Position numbers and translations under genes: made by a program
Shown: positions 55,676-64,000 of the stretch, in pieces
Position numbering within the stretch: the stretch's first letter is position 1
Layout: each line of letters starts with the position of its first letter
Source: CAVREM01 sp963728825
GTDB taxonomy: Bacteria; Acidobacteriota; Vicinamibacteria; Vicinamibacterales; CAVVIG01
Reading direction: 5' to 3'
NCBI GenBank assembly: GCA_963728825.1
Contig: CAVSLA010000004.1
Coordinates: 682,001 to 746,000, forward strand
Length of the DNA stretch: 64,000 nucleotides
Notes under the pieces: generated by a model
Database searches by the model: none
What the model saw: only the letters and a program-made list of their open reading frames with translations
What the model was told of the DNA's origin: nothing

Positions 55676-55888
55676 ATGAGCTTTTGCGAGCACTGCCAGG
55701 GTCAACGGTACGATCGGGCACAGGTGCTGCGGGACGCTGCGCGCGCTGCGCCGCACGTTCGCGGAGAGCGGCGCCGGCCGGCGGCCTGCGAGGCGCTGGA
55801 CGCGGCGATCCGGGCGGTGCGCCGCCTCGAGCTGCCGCACCTCGAGCGGCTCGACGACGAGGTCGCCGACGGCGAGATCGTCCACTGA
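55676..55888 (+). CDS. Small protein with N-terminal CxxC, possibly frame-broken
   Basis: 70 aa from ATG 55676. It starts MSFCEHCQGQRYDRAQVL, with a CxxC that resembles half a zinc ribbon, and ends LELPHLERLDDEVADGEIVH. The middle (RAAPHVRGERRRPAACE) may be out of frame, since another frame reads more naturally there. Not recognised. It is separated from the mutase gene by a promoter-like box. Confidence 0.4.
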   Translation: MSFCEHCQGQRYDRAQVLRDAARAAPHVRGERRRPAACEALDAAIRAVRRLELPHLERLDDEVADGEIVH

Positions 55889-55908
55889 GTCCCGCACACG
55901 CGGCGCCA

Positions 55909-55920
55909 TATAATGAAGCG
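55909..55920 (+). promoter_or_regulatory. TATAAT box 6 bases before GTG (leaderless candidate)
   Basis: A perfect TATAAT (55909-55914), six bases, then the GTG start 55921 of the mutase large subunit. Transcription would begin at the start codon itself. Confidence 0.5.
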
Positions 55921-57533
55921 GTGAAAACGGCCGAGAAGCCACCCACCGAGCGGGCAGGCGTCGTTCACGACCATTTCCGGCCGGACCGATCAAGCCGCTC
56001 TACACGATCGCCGATGACCTCGCCGGGATCGACACCGGCGAGCCCGGCGCGCTTTCCCTATACCCGCGGCATCCACGCGACCGGCTACCGCGGCAAGCTG
56101 TGGACGATGCGGCAGTTTGCCGGGTTCGGGACGCCGGAGGACACCAATCGCCGCTGCAAGCAGCTCCTCGCCGCCGGCGGCACCGGCCTGAGCATCGCCT
56201 TCGATCTGCCGACGCTGATGGGCCGCGATCCCGATCACCCGCTCTCGCTCGGCGAGGTCGGCAAGTGCGGCGTCAACGTCACGTCGCTCGCCGACATGGA
56301 GACGCTCTTCGAGGGCATCCCGCTCGGCGAGATCACGACGTCGATGACGATCAATTCGCCGGCGGCGATGATCTTCGCGATGTATCTGGTCGTCGCGGAA
56401 GGCAGGGCGCCAGCTGGCAGACGCTGTCGGGGACGATTCAGAACGACATCCTCAAGGAATTCATCGCGCAGAAGGAGTACATCTTCCCGCCGCGGCCGTC
56501 GATGCGGCTGGTCACCGACGTCTTCGGCTTCTGCGCTCGCGAAGTGCCGCGCTGGAACACCATCTCGGTGAGCGGCTACCACATCCGCGAAGCGGGCGCG
56601 ACCGCGCTGCAGGAGCTCGCGTTCACATTGCGCGACGGCTTCGAGTACGTGCAGTGGGGCATCGACGCCGGGCTCGACGTCGACGATTTCGTGCCGCGGA
56701 TGTCGTTTTTCTTCAATGCCCACAGCGATTTCTTCGAGGAGATCGCCAAGTACCGGGCCGCCCGCAGCCTGTGGGCGCGGGCGATGCGCGATCGCTTCGG
56801 CTCCCGCAACGAGCGTTCGTGGAAGCTGCGCTTCCACACCCAGACCGCCGGCGTCTCGCTGACGGCGCAGCAGCCGTATAACAACGTCGTCCGCACCGCG
56901 CTGCAGGCGCTGTCGGCGGTTCTCGGCGGGACCAACTCCCTCCACACCAACTCGCTCGACGAGGCGCTGGCGCTGCCGACCGCCGCAGCCGCCACCCTCG
57001 CGCTGCGCACGCAGCAGGTGCTGGCGCACGAAACCGGCGTCACCGGCGTCGATCGATCCGTTGGGCGGCTCCTATTTCGTCGAACGGCTCACCAGGGACA
57101 TGGAAGACGAGGCGCTAGACCCTCTTCGATCAGATCGATCGCATGGGCGGCATGGTCGCGGCGATCGAACAGGGCTTCCCGCAGCAGGAGATCGCCGAGA
57201 GCGCCTACCGCTTCCAGCAGGCGGTCGAGCGCCAGTGAAAAGGTCATCGTCGGCGTCAACGACTTCGTCCAGGAGGACGATCCGCCGATCGAGATCCTCT
57301 ACATCGACCAGTCGGCGGCCGACACCCAGGGCGAAAAAGTCGAGGCGTTGAAGAAGACGCGCGACGACGATCGCGTGCGCCGTTCGCTCGACCAGCTCCG
57401 ACATGCCGCGCAAGGGCCCGACAACCTCATGATCCCGATTCTCGAGGCGGTGCGCGCCTACGCCACGCTTGGCGAGATGTGCGACGCGCTGCGCGAGGTG
57501 TGGGGGGAATATGAGGAAGTTCCGGTCATCTGA
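55921..57533 (+). CDS. Methylmalonyl-CoA mutase large (substrate-binding) subunit, frame-broken
   Basis: ~535 aa from GTG 55921. TIM-barrel mutase domain: YTRGIHATGYRGKLWTMRQF, TGLSIAFDLPTLMGRDPDHP, TSMTINSPAAMIFAMYL, RLVTDVFGFCAREVPRWNTI, KLRFHTQTAGVSLTAQQPYN and LGGTNSLHTNSLDEALALPT. The B12-binding domain is absent and is supplied by the next gene. With adenosylcobalamin it interconverts methylmalonyl- and succinyl-CoA. Breaks near 55985, 56400, 57055, 57110 and 57235. Fits propionyl-CoA disposal from the acyl-CoA dehydrogenase products nearby. Confidence 0.9.
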
Positions 57534-57534
57534 A

Positions 57535-57571
57535 ATTGCAGATGGCAAATTGCAGATGGCAGATTGCGATA
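57535..57571 (+). repeat. Heptamer array (ATTGCAG / ATGGCAA)
   Basis: ATTGCAG, ATGGCAA, ATTGCAG, ATGGCAG, ATTGCGA follow directly after the mutase stop (57531-57533), before the B12-subunit gene. Confidence 0.65.
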
Positions 57572-57581
57572 GAGGATCGAT

Positions 57582-57980
<399 letters not shown>

Positions 57981-58043
57981 GCTGCTCGACATTCGAGTAC
58001 CTGGAATCTGAAGTCCTGATGCTCAGGATCCGATAAGAGGACC

Positions 58044-58994
58044 GTGCCGCATACCCTGCTCCTGGCCGACGACAGCGTCACGATTCAGCGGGTCATCGAG
58101 CTGACCTTTGCCGACGAAGACGTTCAGGTCGTCGCGGTGAGCGATGGCGATCTGGCGATTGCGGCGATCGAGCAGCGGCCGCCTGACATCGTGCTGGCCG
58201 ACGTCGGGATGCCCGGCCGCGATGGCTACGAGGTGGCGCAGCATATCAAGAAGACCCCGCGTCTGGCGCACATTCCGGTCCTGCTGCTGACCGGCGCGTT
58301 CGAGCCGATCGATCAGGTGCGCGCCTCGGCCATCGGCTGCGACGGCGTGCTGGCGAAACCCTTCGAACCGCAATTGGTCATCGGGCGGGTCAAGGAGCTG
58401 CTCACCCGGACTTCGCCGGCCGACGCCGCGCCTGCTGTGTTCGAACGTCGAGTCGCCGAGCCAAAGGATTCCGTGGAGCTGCCCAAGCAGCCGCACCGCA
58501 TGGTCGACGACCAGTACTTCGAAGAGCTCGACCAGGCGTTCGCCACGTTGAGCGCCGCACCGCAGTCCGCGCGCATCGACCGCACTACTGAATTGCCGTC
58601 CGAGGATGGGATCGGATGGTTTTCGCAGACCGCGCCGGTCGAGCCGCCTCCGGTGGCCTCGCCGATCGCCGCGACGGAACCACCGCCTGCACCGGCAGCG
58701 ACCGCGCCGGCAGTCGCGGCTCCGGCCGCGCCGCCAGTCGCGTTCCCGCCGCTGGCCGACGCATTCGCCGCGCTGCTCGCGGCCGAGCAGACCGCTCCGT
58801 CGCCGGCTGCCGCGCCATTGTGGCCGGCCGCTCCCGCGCCGCCGACCGGCGACGTCGTCAACGAAGTGACCCGCCGCGTGCTCGACCAGATGACCGACCG
58901 GACCGTACGGGAAACCGTCTCCGAGATCGTCTCGCGGGTTGCCGAGCGACTGGTTCGCGAAGAGATCGAGCGAATCAAGAAGAGCATCGTCTAG
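58044..58994 (+). CDS. Response regulator with Pro/Ala-rich linker and C-terminal helix
   Basis: 316 aa from GTG 58044, with an AGAGGA ribosome-binding site. The receiver (~1-120) has the acidic pair LLADDS, phospho-acceptor Asp in VLADVGMPGRDGYEVA, Thr in LLLTGAF and Lys in LAKPFEP. A ~100-residue Ala/Pro-rich linker (TEPPPAPAATAPAVAAPAAP) leads to a charged helix (VNEVTRRVLDQMTDRTVRET; VAERLVREEIERIKKSI). There is no DNA-binding domain; output is probably by protein contact. No kinase lies beside it. Confidence 0.85.
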   Translation: MPHTLLLADDSVTIQRVIELTFADEDVQVVAVSDGDLAIAAIEQRPPDIVLADVGMPGRDGYEVAQHIKKTPRLAHIPVLLLTGAFEPIDQVRASAIGCDGVLAKPFEPQLVIGRVKELLTRTSPADAAPAVFERRVAEPKDSVELPKQPHRMVDDQYFEELDQAFATLSAAPQSARIDRTTELPSEDGIGWFSQTAPVEPPPVASPIAATEPPPAPAATAPAVAAPAAPPVAFPPLADAFAALLAAEQTAPSPAAAPLWPAAPAPPTGDVVNEVTRRVLDQMTDRTVRETVSEIVSRVAERLVREEIERIKKSIV

Positions 58995-59023
58995 TCTGCT
59001 TGGACCCCTCCGCCGGGGTGTAA

Positions 59024-59035
59024 TACGATTTCCGG
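59024..59035 (+). promoter_or_regulatory. Promoter with -10-like box 6 bases before valS ATG
   Basis: TACGAT (59024-59029), six bases, ATG 59036. A TTGGAC at 59000-59005 with an 18-base spacer is a reasonable -35. Transcript likely leaderless. Confidence 0.45.
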
Positions 59036-61642
59036 ATGCCCCGTCCGTCGACTCCGCTGACCGGCCTCGATCCCGCTCGCCTGCAGCTTCCAGATAAACC
59101 GGCGCTCGAAGGGCTCGAGCCGAAGTGGCTGGCGCGGTGGGAAGGGGATGGTGTCTACCGGTTCGATCGTTCCCGGCCGCGGGCCGATGTCTACTCGATC
59201 GATACGCCGCCGCCAACGGTGAGCGGCTCGCTGCACGTGGGGCACGTCTTCTCGTACACCCACACCGACGTGATCGCCAGGTTTCAGCGGATGCGCGGCA
59301 AGGCGGTCTTCTATCCGATGGGATGGGACGACAATGGCCTGCCGACCGAGCGCCGGGTCCAGAACTATTTCGGCGTGCGCTGCGATCCCTCGCTGCCTTA
59401 CGATCCGGCGTTCGTGCCGCCGGACACGCCGCCGAAGCCGCCGCTTTCGGTATCGCGTCCGAACTTCATCGAGCTTTGCGATCGGCTGACCGGCGAGGAC
59501 GAAAAGGCGTTCGAGCGACTCTGGCAGTACCTCGGGCTGTCGGTCGACTGGTCGATGACCTACGCGACGATCGGCAAGCGGGCGCAGCGCGTCTCGCAGG
59601 TCGCATTCCTGCGCCTGCTCGATCGCGGGCTGGTCTATCAGATCGAAGCGCCGACGCTGTGGGACATCGACTTCAAGACCGCCGTCGCCCAGGCCGAGCT
59701 CGAGGACCGCGAACTGCCGGGCGCCTACCACCGCGTGAAGTTCAGGTTGGCCCCGGGCCTGCCCCCGGTCGAAATCGAGACGACGCGTCCAGAATTGATT
59801 CCGGCCTGCGTCGCCCTGGTCGCCCATCCGGACGACGAACGTTATCGAGCGCTGTTCGACAAAGAAGTGACCACGCCGCTGTTCGGCGTCAAGGTACCGG
59901 TGCGGGCGCACCCGCTGGCCGATCCCGCCAAAGGAACCGGCATCGCGATGATCTGTACGTTCGGCGACACTACCGACGTCACCTGGTGGCGGGAGTTGAG
60001 CCTGCCGGTCCGCGCGGTGATTCAGCCCGACGGGACGCTGCGTCGCGTCACGTGGGGTGTGGCCGGGTGGGAATCGACCGATGCGGCGCGCGCCCAGACG
60101 CACTACGATCAGCTGGCCGGCCTCTCCGCCGCCAAGGCGAGGGCAGCCATCGTCGGACAGCTTCAGGCATCCGACGATCTGGTCGGAGAACCCAGACCGA
60201 TCACCCACTCGGTCAAGTTCTACGAGAAGGGCGATCGTCCGCTCGAAATCATCACCAGTCGTCAGTGGTTCATCAAGACGATCGAGTTCCGGGACGGGCT
60301 GCTGGCGCGCGGCCGCGATCTGAGCTGGCACCCCCCGTACATGCTCGCGCGCTATGAGAACTGGACCAACGGGCTGAACGGCGATTGGTGCGTGAGCCGT
60401 CAGCGGTTTTTCGGCGTGCCGTTTCCGGTGTGGTACGGCGTGAGCGCGGAAGGTCGGGTGGATTACGGCCGGCCGATGGTGCCGCGCGAAGAAAACCTGC
60501 CGATCGACCCGTCGACGGACATCCCGGACGGCTACCGCGCCGAGCAGCGCGGTCAGCCGGGCGGATTCGTGGGCGATCCGGACATCATGGACACCTGGGC
60601 GACGTCTTCGCTGACGCCACAGATCGTCTGTGGCTGGCCCGACGAGCCGGCCTTGTTCGAGCAGACCTTTCCGATGGATCTCCGGCCGCAGGCCCACGAC
60701 ATCATCAGGACCTGGCTGTTCGACACAGTGCTGCGCGCTCACTTCGAGCACGACTCCCTGCCCTGGACCAACACGGCGATCTCCGGCTGGGTGCTCGATC
60801 CGGATCGCAAAAAGATGTCGAAGTCGAAGGGCAACGTCGTCACGCCGATGGCGCTGCTCGAGGAGCACGGCTCCGACGGGGTGCGGTACTGGGCGGCGAG
60901 CGGTCGGCCCGGCACGGATACCGCGTTCGATCCGAGCCAGATGCGCGTCGGCCGGCGCCTGGCCATCAAGCTTCTGAACGCGTCGCGTTTCGCGCTGGCC
61001 TCCGCCGAACCGCAGGGCCCGATTACCGCCGCGGTGGATCGCGCGATGCTCCGTCGCCTTGGCGACCTCGTCGAGGAGGCGACGCGCGACCTCGAGGGCT
61101 ACGACTACGCGCGTGTGCTGCAGCGCACCGAAGAATTCTTCTGGCGGTTCTGCGACGACTATCTCGAGCTCGTCAAGGGCCGGCGCTACGGAGAACAGGG
61201 TCCCGACGCGGCCGCGTCGGCCAACTCGGCGCTGGCCGCGGCGCTGTCGGTCCTGCTGCGCCTGTTCGCACCGTTTCTGCCGTTCGTGACCGAGGAAGTG
61301 TGGTCCTGGTGGAAAGAGGGATCGATTCACACCTCGCCCTGGCCGACCCGCCAGGAGCTCGACGCGCTGGTCGCGGCAGATTCACCGCAGACCCGCGAGC
61401 GCGATCAGCAGATTTACGATCAGGCCACGGAGGTGCTGTTCGAAGTCCGCAAGCGGCGATCGGAAGACAAGAAGCCGATCAAGGTGCCGATCACCGGCGT
61501 GGTGCTGCCCGACGCGTTCCGGGCGTTGATTGCGATTCCGCAGGTCGAGGCCGACCTGAAGTCGGCGTTGCGGGTGAAGGCGTTCAGCATTGCCCCTGCC
61601 GACGTCCACGAGATCGTTGTCGAGGGATACGACGCGGCGTGA
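59036..61642 (+). CDS. valS: Valyl-tRNA synthetase
   Basis: 868 aa from ATG 59036. Class Ia synthetase: HIGH-type motif TVSGSLHVGHVFSYTHTDVI, the CP1 editing domain (~170-330), tRNA/active-site strands (VSRQRFFGVPFPVWYGV; IMDTWATSSLTPQIVC), KMSKS loop DRKKMSKSKGNVVTPM and the anticodon-binding helical domain (FCDDYLELVKGRRYGEQG). It lacks the long C-terminal coiled coil of E. coli ValS, as in the shorter bacterial and archaeal-like form. It charges tRNA-Val and edits Thr. The stop overlaps the nadC GTG by four bases. Confidence 0.95.
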   Translation: MPRPSTPLTGLDPARLQLPDKPALEGLEPKWLARWEGDGVYRFDRSRPRADVYSIDTPPPTVSGSLHVGHVFSYTHTDVIARFQRMRGKAVFYPMGWDDNGLPTERRVQNYFGVRCDPSLPYDPAFVPPDTPPKPPLSVSRPNFIELCDRLTGEDEKAFERLWQYLGLSVDWSMTYATIGKRAQRVSQVAFLRLLDRGLVYQIEAPTLWDIDFKTAVAQAELEDRELPGAYHRVKFRLAPGLPPVEIETTRPELIPACVALVAHPDDERYRALFDKEVTTPLFGVKVPVRAHPLADPAKGTGIAMICTFGDTTDVTWWRELSLPVRAVIQPDGTLRRVTWGVAGWESTDAARAQTHYDQLAGLSAAKARAAIVGQLQASDDLVGEPRPITHSVKFYEKGDRPLEIITSRQWFIKTIEFRDGLLARGRDLSWHPPYMLARYENWTNGLNGDWCVSRQRFFGVPFPVWYGVSAEGRVDYGRPMVPREENLPIDPSTDIPDGYRAEQRGQPGGFVGDPDIMDTWATSSLTPQIVCGWPDEPALFEQTFPMDLRPQAHDIIRTWLFDTVLRAHFEHDSLPWTNTAISGWVLDPDRKKMSKSKGNVVTPMALLEEHGSDGVRYWAASGRPGTDTAFDPSQMRVGRRLAIKLLNASRFALASAEPQGPITAAVDRAMLRRLGDLVEEATRDLEGYDYARVLQRTEEFFWRFCDDYLELVKGRRYGEQGPDAAASANSALAAALSVLLRLFAPFLPFVTEEVWSWWKEGSIHTSPWPTRQELDALVAADSPQTRERDQQIYDQATEVLFEVRKRRSEDKKPIKVPITGVVLPDAFRALIAIPQVEADLKSALRVKAFSIAPADVHEIVVEGYDAA

Positions 61643-62478
61643 AACGCCTGGACCGGGCGATCTACACCGACCTGGTGCGTCGCGCCCTTGCGGAAGACGT
61701 CGGCACCGGTGACGTGACCACGGAAGCCACCGTCGATGCGGAACAGCGTGCCCGCGGCGTGTTCGTGGCGAAGGCGCCCTGTGTGCTGGCCGGACTCGAC
61801 GTCGCGGCTGAGACCTTCCGCCAGGTCGACGGGTCAGTAGGCGTATCGTGGCGCCGACTCGATGGCGAGCGGTGCGCGCCAGGCGACGAGATCGGGCAAG
61901 TGACGGGACCGGCCAGGGCTCTCCTGGTCGCCGAGCGGACGGCTCTCAATTTCCTGCAGCGTCTGTCCGGCATCGCCACCAGGACACGGCAGTTCGTCGA
62001 CGCGGCCGGCGGCAGCATCACCGTTCTCGACACCCGCAAGACCACGCCGACTCTCCGCGCGCTCGAGAAGTACGCCGTCGCAGCCGGCGGCGGCACCAAT
62101 CATCGCGTGGGACTCTACGACGCGATTCTCATCAAGGACAACCACGTGCGCCTGGCCGGCGGGATCAAGGAAGCCGTGCGTCGTGCGCGCCAGCATCGTC
62201 CTGACCTGCGGATCGAGGTCGAAGCGCAGACGCTCGCCGAGGTCGACGACGCCCTCGCCGCGGGCGCGGAGATCATCCTTGTCGACAACCTGAGTGCCGC
62301 GGAGGTGCGGGAGGCGGTCGGCCGCGTCAAGGGGCGGGCGAAGGTCGAGGTGTCCGGTGGCGTGACGCTCGACCGACTGCCGGAGCTTGCCGCCACCGGA
62401 GCCGACTACGTCTCGATCGGCGGGTTGACCCACTCGGCCCCCGCCGTGGACATCAGCTTTGAGATCGAACCGATCTGA
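61639..62478 (+). CDS. nadC: Nicotinate-nucleotide pyrophosphorylase (carboxylating)
   Basis: 279 aa from GTG 61639. QPRTase landmarks: EDVGTGDVTTEAT, ERTALNFLQRLSGIATRTR, TVLDTRKTTPTLRALEKYAV with the AAGGGTNHRVGLYDAILIKD block, and VEVSGGVTLDRLPELAATGA. It converts quinolinate and PRPP to nicotinate mononucleotide, the entry to de novo NAD synthesis. The GTGA overlap with valS and the overlap with birA show an operon of cofactor genes. nadA and nadB are not in the window. Confidence 0.95.
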   Translation: MKRLDRAIYTDLVRRALAEDVGTGDVTTEATVDAEQRARGVFVAKAPCVLAGLDVAAETFRQVDGSVGVSWRRLDGERCAPGDEIGQVTGPARALLVAERTALNFLQRLSGIATRTRQFVDAAGGSITVLDTRKTTPTLRALEKYAVAAGGGTNHRVGLYDAILIKDNHVRLAGGIKEAVRRARQHRPDLRIEVEAQTLAEVDDALAAGAEIILVDNLSAAEVREAVGRVKGRAKVEVSGGVTLDRLPELAATGADYVSIGGLTHSAPAVDISFEIEPI

Positions 62479-63274
62479 CACGGCGCTGCCACCGGATTTC
62501 GAAGAAGCTCTGACGGGCGCGCGCGCCCGCGACAGGCTGGATCCTCTCGGTTCGCGCGTGATCTACTTCCCGACCATCGGATCGACCAACGACGTCGCGG
62601 CGTCGCTGGCTGCCGATCCTCAGGCGGAAGGCACGGTGGTGATTGCCGATGCGCAGACCGCCGGCCGGGGCCGGCGCGGTCGCAGCTGGTTCTCTCCGCC
62701 GGGCAGCGGACTCTACGTGTCGGTGATCCTGTCCCCGGCGCGCTCGCCGGTGGATCCGGCGCGCGCGACCACGCTGCTGACGCTCGCGGCCGGCGTTGCC
62801 CTGGCCGAAGGCATCGAGCGCAGCACCGGTCTCACGCCGGGCATCAAGTGGCCCAACGATCTGCTCGTGGCACGGCGCAAGGTGGCGGGCATCCTGGCCG
62901 AGTCTTTCGCCGCCGCGGTCGTGCTCGGTTACGGCATCAACGTTGGACCGATGTCGTACCCACCGGATCTGCAGGACCGCGCGACCTCGCTCGAAACCGA
63001 GCTCGGACGCTCAATCGATCGCCCGCTGGTGTGCGTCGAGACGCTCGCCGCGCTGGCGAGGCGCTACCGCGATCTGATCGAGGGACGGTTCGATGTTATT
63101 CTCGACGCGTGGCGGCGTCTGGCGCCGTGGCAGGTTGGTGCGCGGGTGTCATGGGAGACCGCGCAGGGCACCCAGGCGGGGATCACCGAGGGCATCGACG
63201 ATGGTGGCGCGCTCCTCGTCCGCAGCGGCGATCGCATCGAGCGGATCGTCGCGGGTGAAGTGAACTGGCTGTGA
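62459..63274 (+). CDS. birA: Biotin-[acetyl-CoA-carboxylase] ligase
   Basis: ~271 aa; in-frame TTG 62459 is the earliest start and overlaps nadC by 20 bases. Ligase core: FPTIGSTNDVAASLAADPQA, the biotinyl-AMP loop TAGRGRRGRSWFSPPGSGLY, the KWPNDLLV motif and KVAGILAESFAAAVVLGYGI. The C-terminal SH3-like domain follows (ARVSWETAQGTQAGITEGID). No N-terminal HTH, so this is the monofunctional form that does not repress biotin genes. It biotinylates BCCP. Confidence 0.93.
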   Translation: MRSNRSDTALPPDFEEALTGARARDRLDPLGSRVIYFPTIGSTNDVAASLAADPQAEGTVVIADAQTAGRGRRGRSWFSPPGSGLYVSVILSPARSPVDPARATTLLTLAAGVALAEGIERSTGLTPGIKWPNDLLVARRKVAGILAESFAAAVVLGYGINVGPMSYPPDLQDRATSLETELGRSIDRPLVCVETLAALARRYRDLIEGRFDVILDAWRRLAPWQVGARVSWETAQGTQAGITEGIDDGGALLVRSGDRIERIVAGEVNWL

Positions 63275-63289
63275 ACTGAAACGGCGCGT

Positions 63290-64000
63290 ATGCTCCTCGC
63301 CATTGACGTCGGCAACACGAACATCGTCCTCGGCGTGTTCGACAGCGGTCGCCTAATCCACAGCTGGCGGCTGCAGACGCTGCGCGAGCGCACCTCCGAC
63401 GAGCTCGGCCTGCTGGTCGATGGGCTGTTCGCGCATCGCGGGCTGAGCCCGTCGCAGGTCACCGGTGTCATCCTCGGCTCGGTCGTCCCGCCACTGACGG
63501 ATACGGTGTGGGCGATGGTGAATCGCTACTTCGATCGCCAGGCGCTGATCGTCGATCCCGCGAAAAACACCGGCATGCCGATCCTCTACGAGACCCCGGC
63601 CGAAGTGGGCGCGGACCGGATCCTCAACGCGATCGCCGCCAACGAGCTGTTCCAGGGCGCCGTCAAACGCCCGCTGATCGTCTGCGACTTTGGCACCGCG
63701 ACGACCCTCGATGCAGTCAGCGCCAAAGGGGAATATCTCGGCGGCGCGATCTGCCCGGGGGTGACCATCTCGGCTGACGCCCTGTTTCAACGGGCCGCGC
63801 GGCTGCCGCGGGTGGACGTTCGCAAGCCGGCGACGGTCATCGGCAGGACGACGGTCGGGGCGATGCAGTCGGGCCTGTTTTACGGATACGTCGGCATGGT
63901 CGAAGGCCTGATGCAGCGGATGAACCGCGAGCTGGGCGGCAACGCGCTGTGTGTGGCGACCGGCGGACTGGCGGTGACCATTGCCTCGGAGATTCCCGCC
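63290..64000 (+). CDS. coaX: Type III pantothenate kinase, 3' end outside window
   Basis: ATG 63290; the frame is open to the window edge (237 codons of an expected ~255-260). CoaX features: MLLAIDVGNTNIVLGVFDSG phosphate loop, TSDELGLLVDGLF, VGADRILNAIAANELF, the second ASKHA motif VCDFGTATTLDAVSAKGEYL and GGAICPGVTISADALFQRAA, and ALCVATGGLA. It phosphorylates pantothenate as the first step to CoA and is insensitive to CoA feedback. Adjacent birA-coaX order is common. Confidence 0.95.
   Translation, partial: MLLAIDVGNTNIVLGVFDSGRLIHSWRLQTLRERTSDELGLLVDGLFAHRGLSPSQVTGVILGSVVPPLTDTVWAMVNRYFDRQALIVDPAKNTGMPILYETPAEVGADRILNAIAANELFQGAVKRPLIVCDFGTATTLDAVSAKGEYLGGAICPGVTISADALFQRAARLPRVDVRKPATVIGRTTVGAMQSGLFYGYVGMVEGLMQRMNRELGGNALCVATGGLAVTIASEIPA

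Overview
The window is high-GC bacterial chromosome, most likely from an Acidobacteriota member of the Vicinamibacteria type. The evidence is the gene repertoire: an Oar-like TonB receptor, four CRTAC1-type FG-GAP/ASPIC-UnbV proteins, an ADOP permease with its PadR regulator, two VWFA-related secreted proteins of the acidobacterial type, and two paralogous acidobacterial secreted proteins. I found no tRNA, rRNA, CRISPR array, insertion sequence or phage gene. Gene density is high and no gene-free stretch exceeds about 350 bases.

Layout. 0-2.2 kb: a thioredoxin-like protein with an in-frame UGA at the first position of its redox motif (U-P-V-C) and a SECIS-like hairpin just downstream, so a probable selenoprotein. 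It overlaps a DsbA/SurA-like protein that has lost its CxxC. 2.2-19.4 kb: a surface and secretion block with a CRTAC1 protein, Oar-type receptor, histidine kinase and response regulator, Tat-exported CRTAC1 protein, five-haem cytochrome c with TPRs, CRTAC1 protein, and a TPR-FG-GAP-UnbV lipoprotein. 19.4-25.5 kb: a small cytosolic protein, a secreted paralog, M14 carboxypeptidase, HtrA and Hsp20. 25.6-33 kb: EF-P, thymidine kinase, a membrane protein, ADOP/PadR, Ku, a membrane protein and a CDP-alcohol phosphatidyltransferase. 33-44.6 kb: housekeeping genes uvrC, M50 protease, trpS, scpA, scpB, RluB-type pseudouridine synthase, cmk, rpsA, HU/IHF and HIT. 44.6-58 kb: acyl-CoA dehydrogenases, glycosylasparaginase, VWFA proteins, a sigma-54 activator, glutamate dehydrogenase and a split methylmalonyl-CoA mutase. 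58-64 kb: a response regulator, then valS-nadC-birA-coaX.

Two kinds of small repeat stand out. About sixteen degenerate arrays of 7- to 9-base units sit at gene junctions. They often supply stop codons, start regions or terminal codons of the flanking genes. They resemble the STRR heptamers of heterocystous cyanobacteria. Separately, a roughly 100-bp element with a GC-rich palindromic core is present in three long and two degenerate copies. Four of the five are read as protein (histidine kinase/response regulator junction, UvrC, ScpB, pseudouridine synthase), which recalls the Rickettsia palindromic elements. One copy carries a second small repeat nested inside it.

About thirty single-base frame breaks hit essential genes (trpS, cmk, rpsA) as well as others, and cluster between 40 and 57 kb. 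I read them as sequence or assembly errors. The affected genes are annotated as one CDS each, with the breaks noted.
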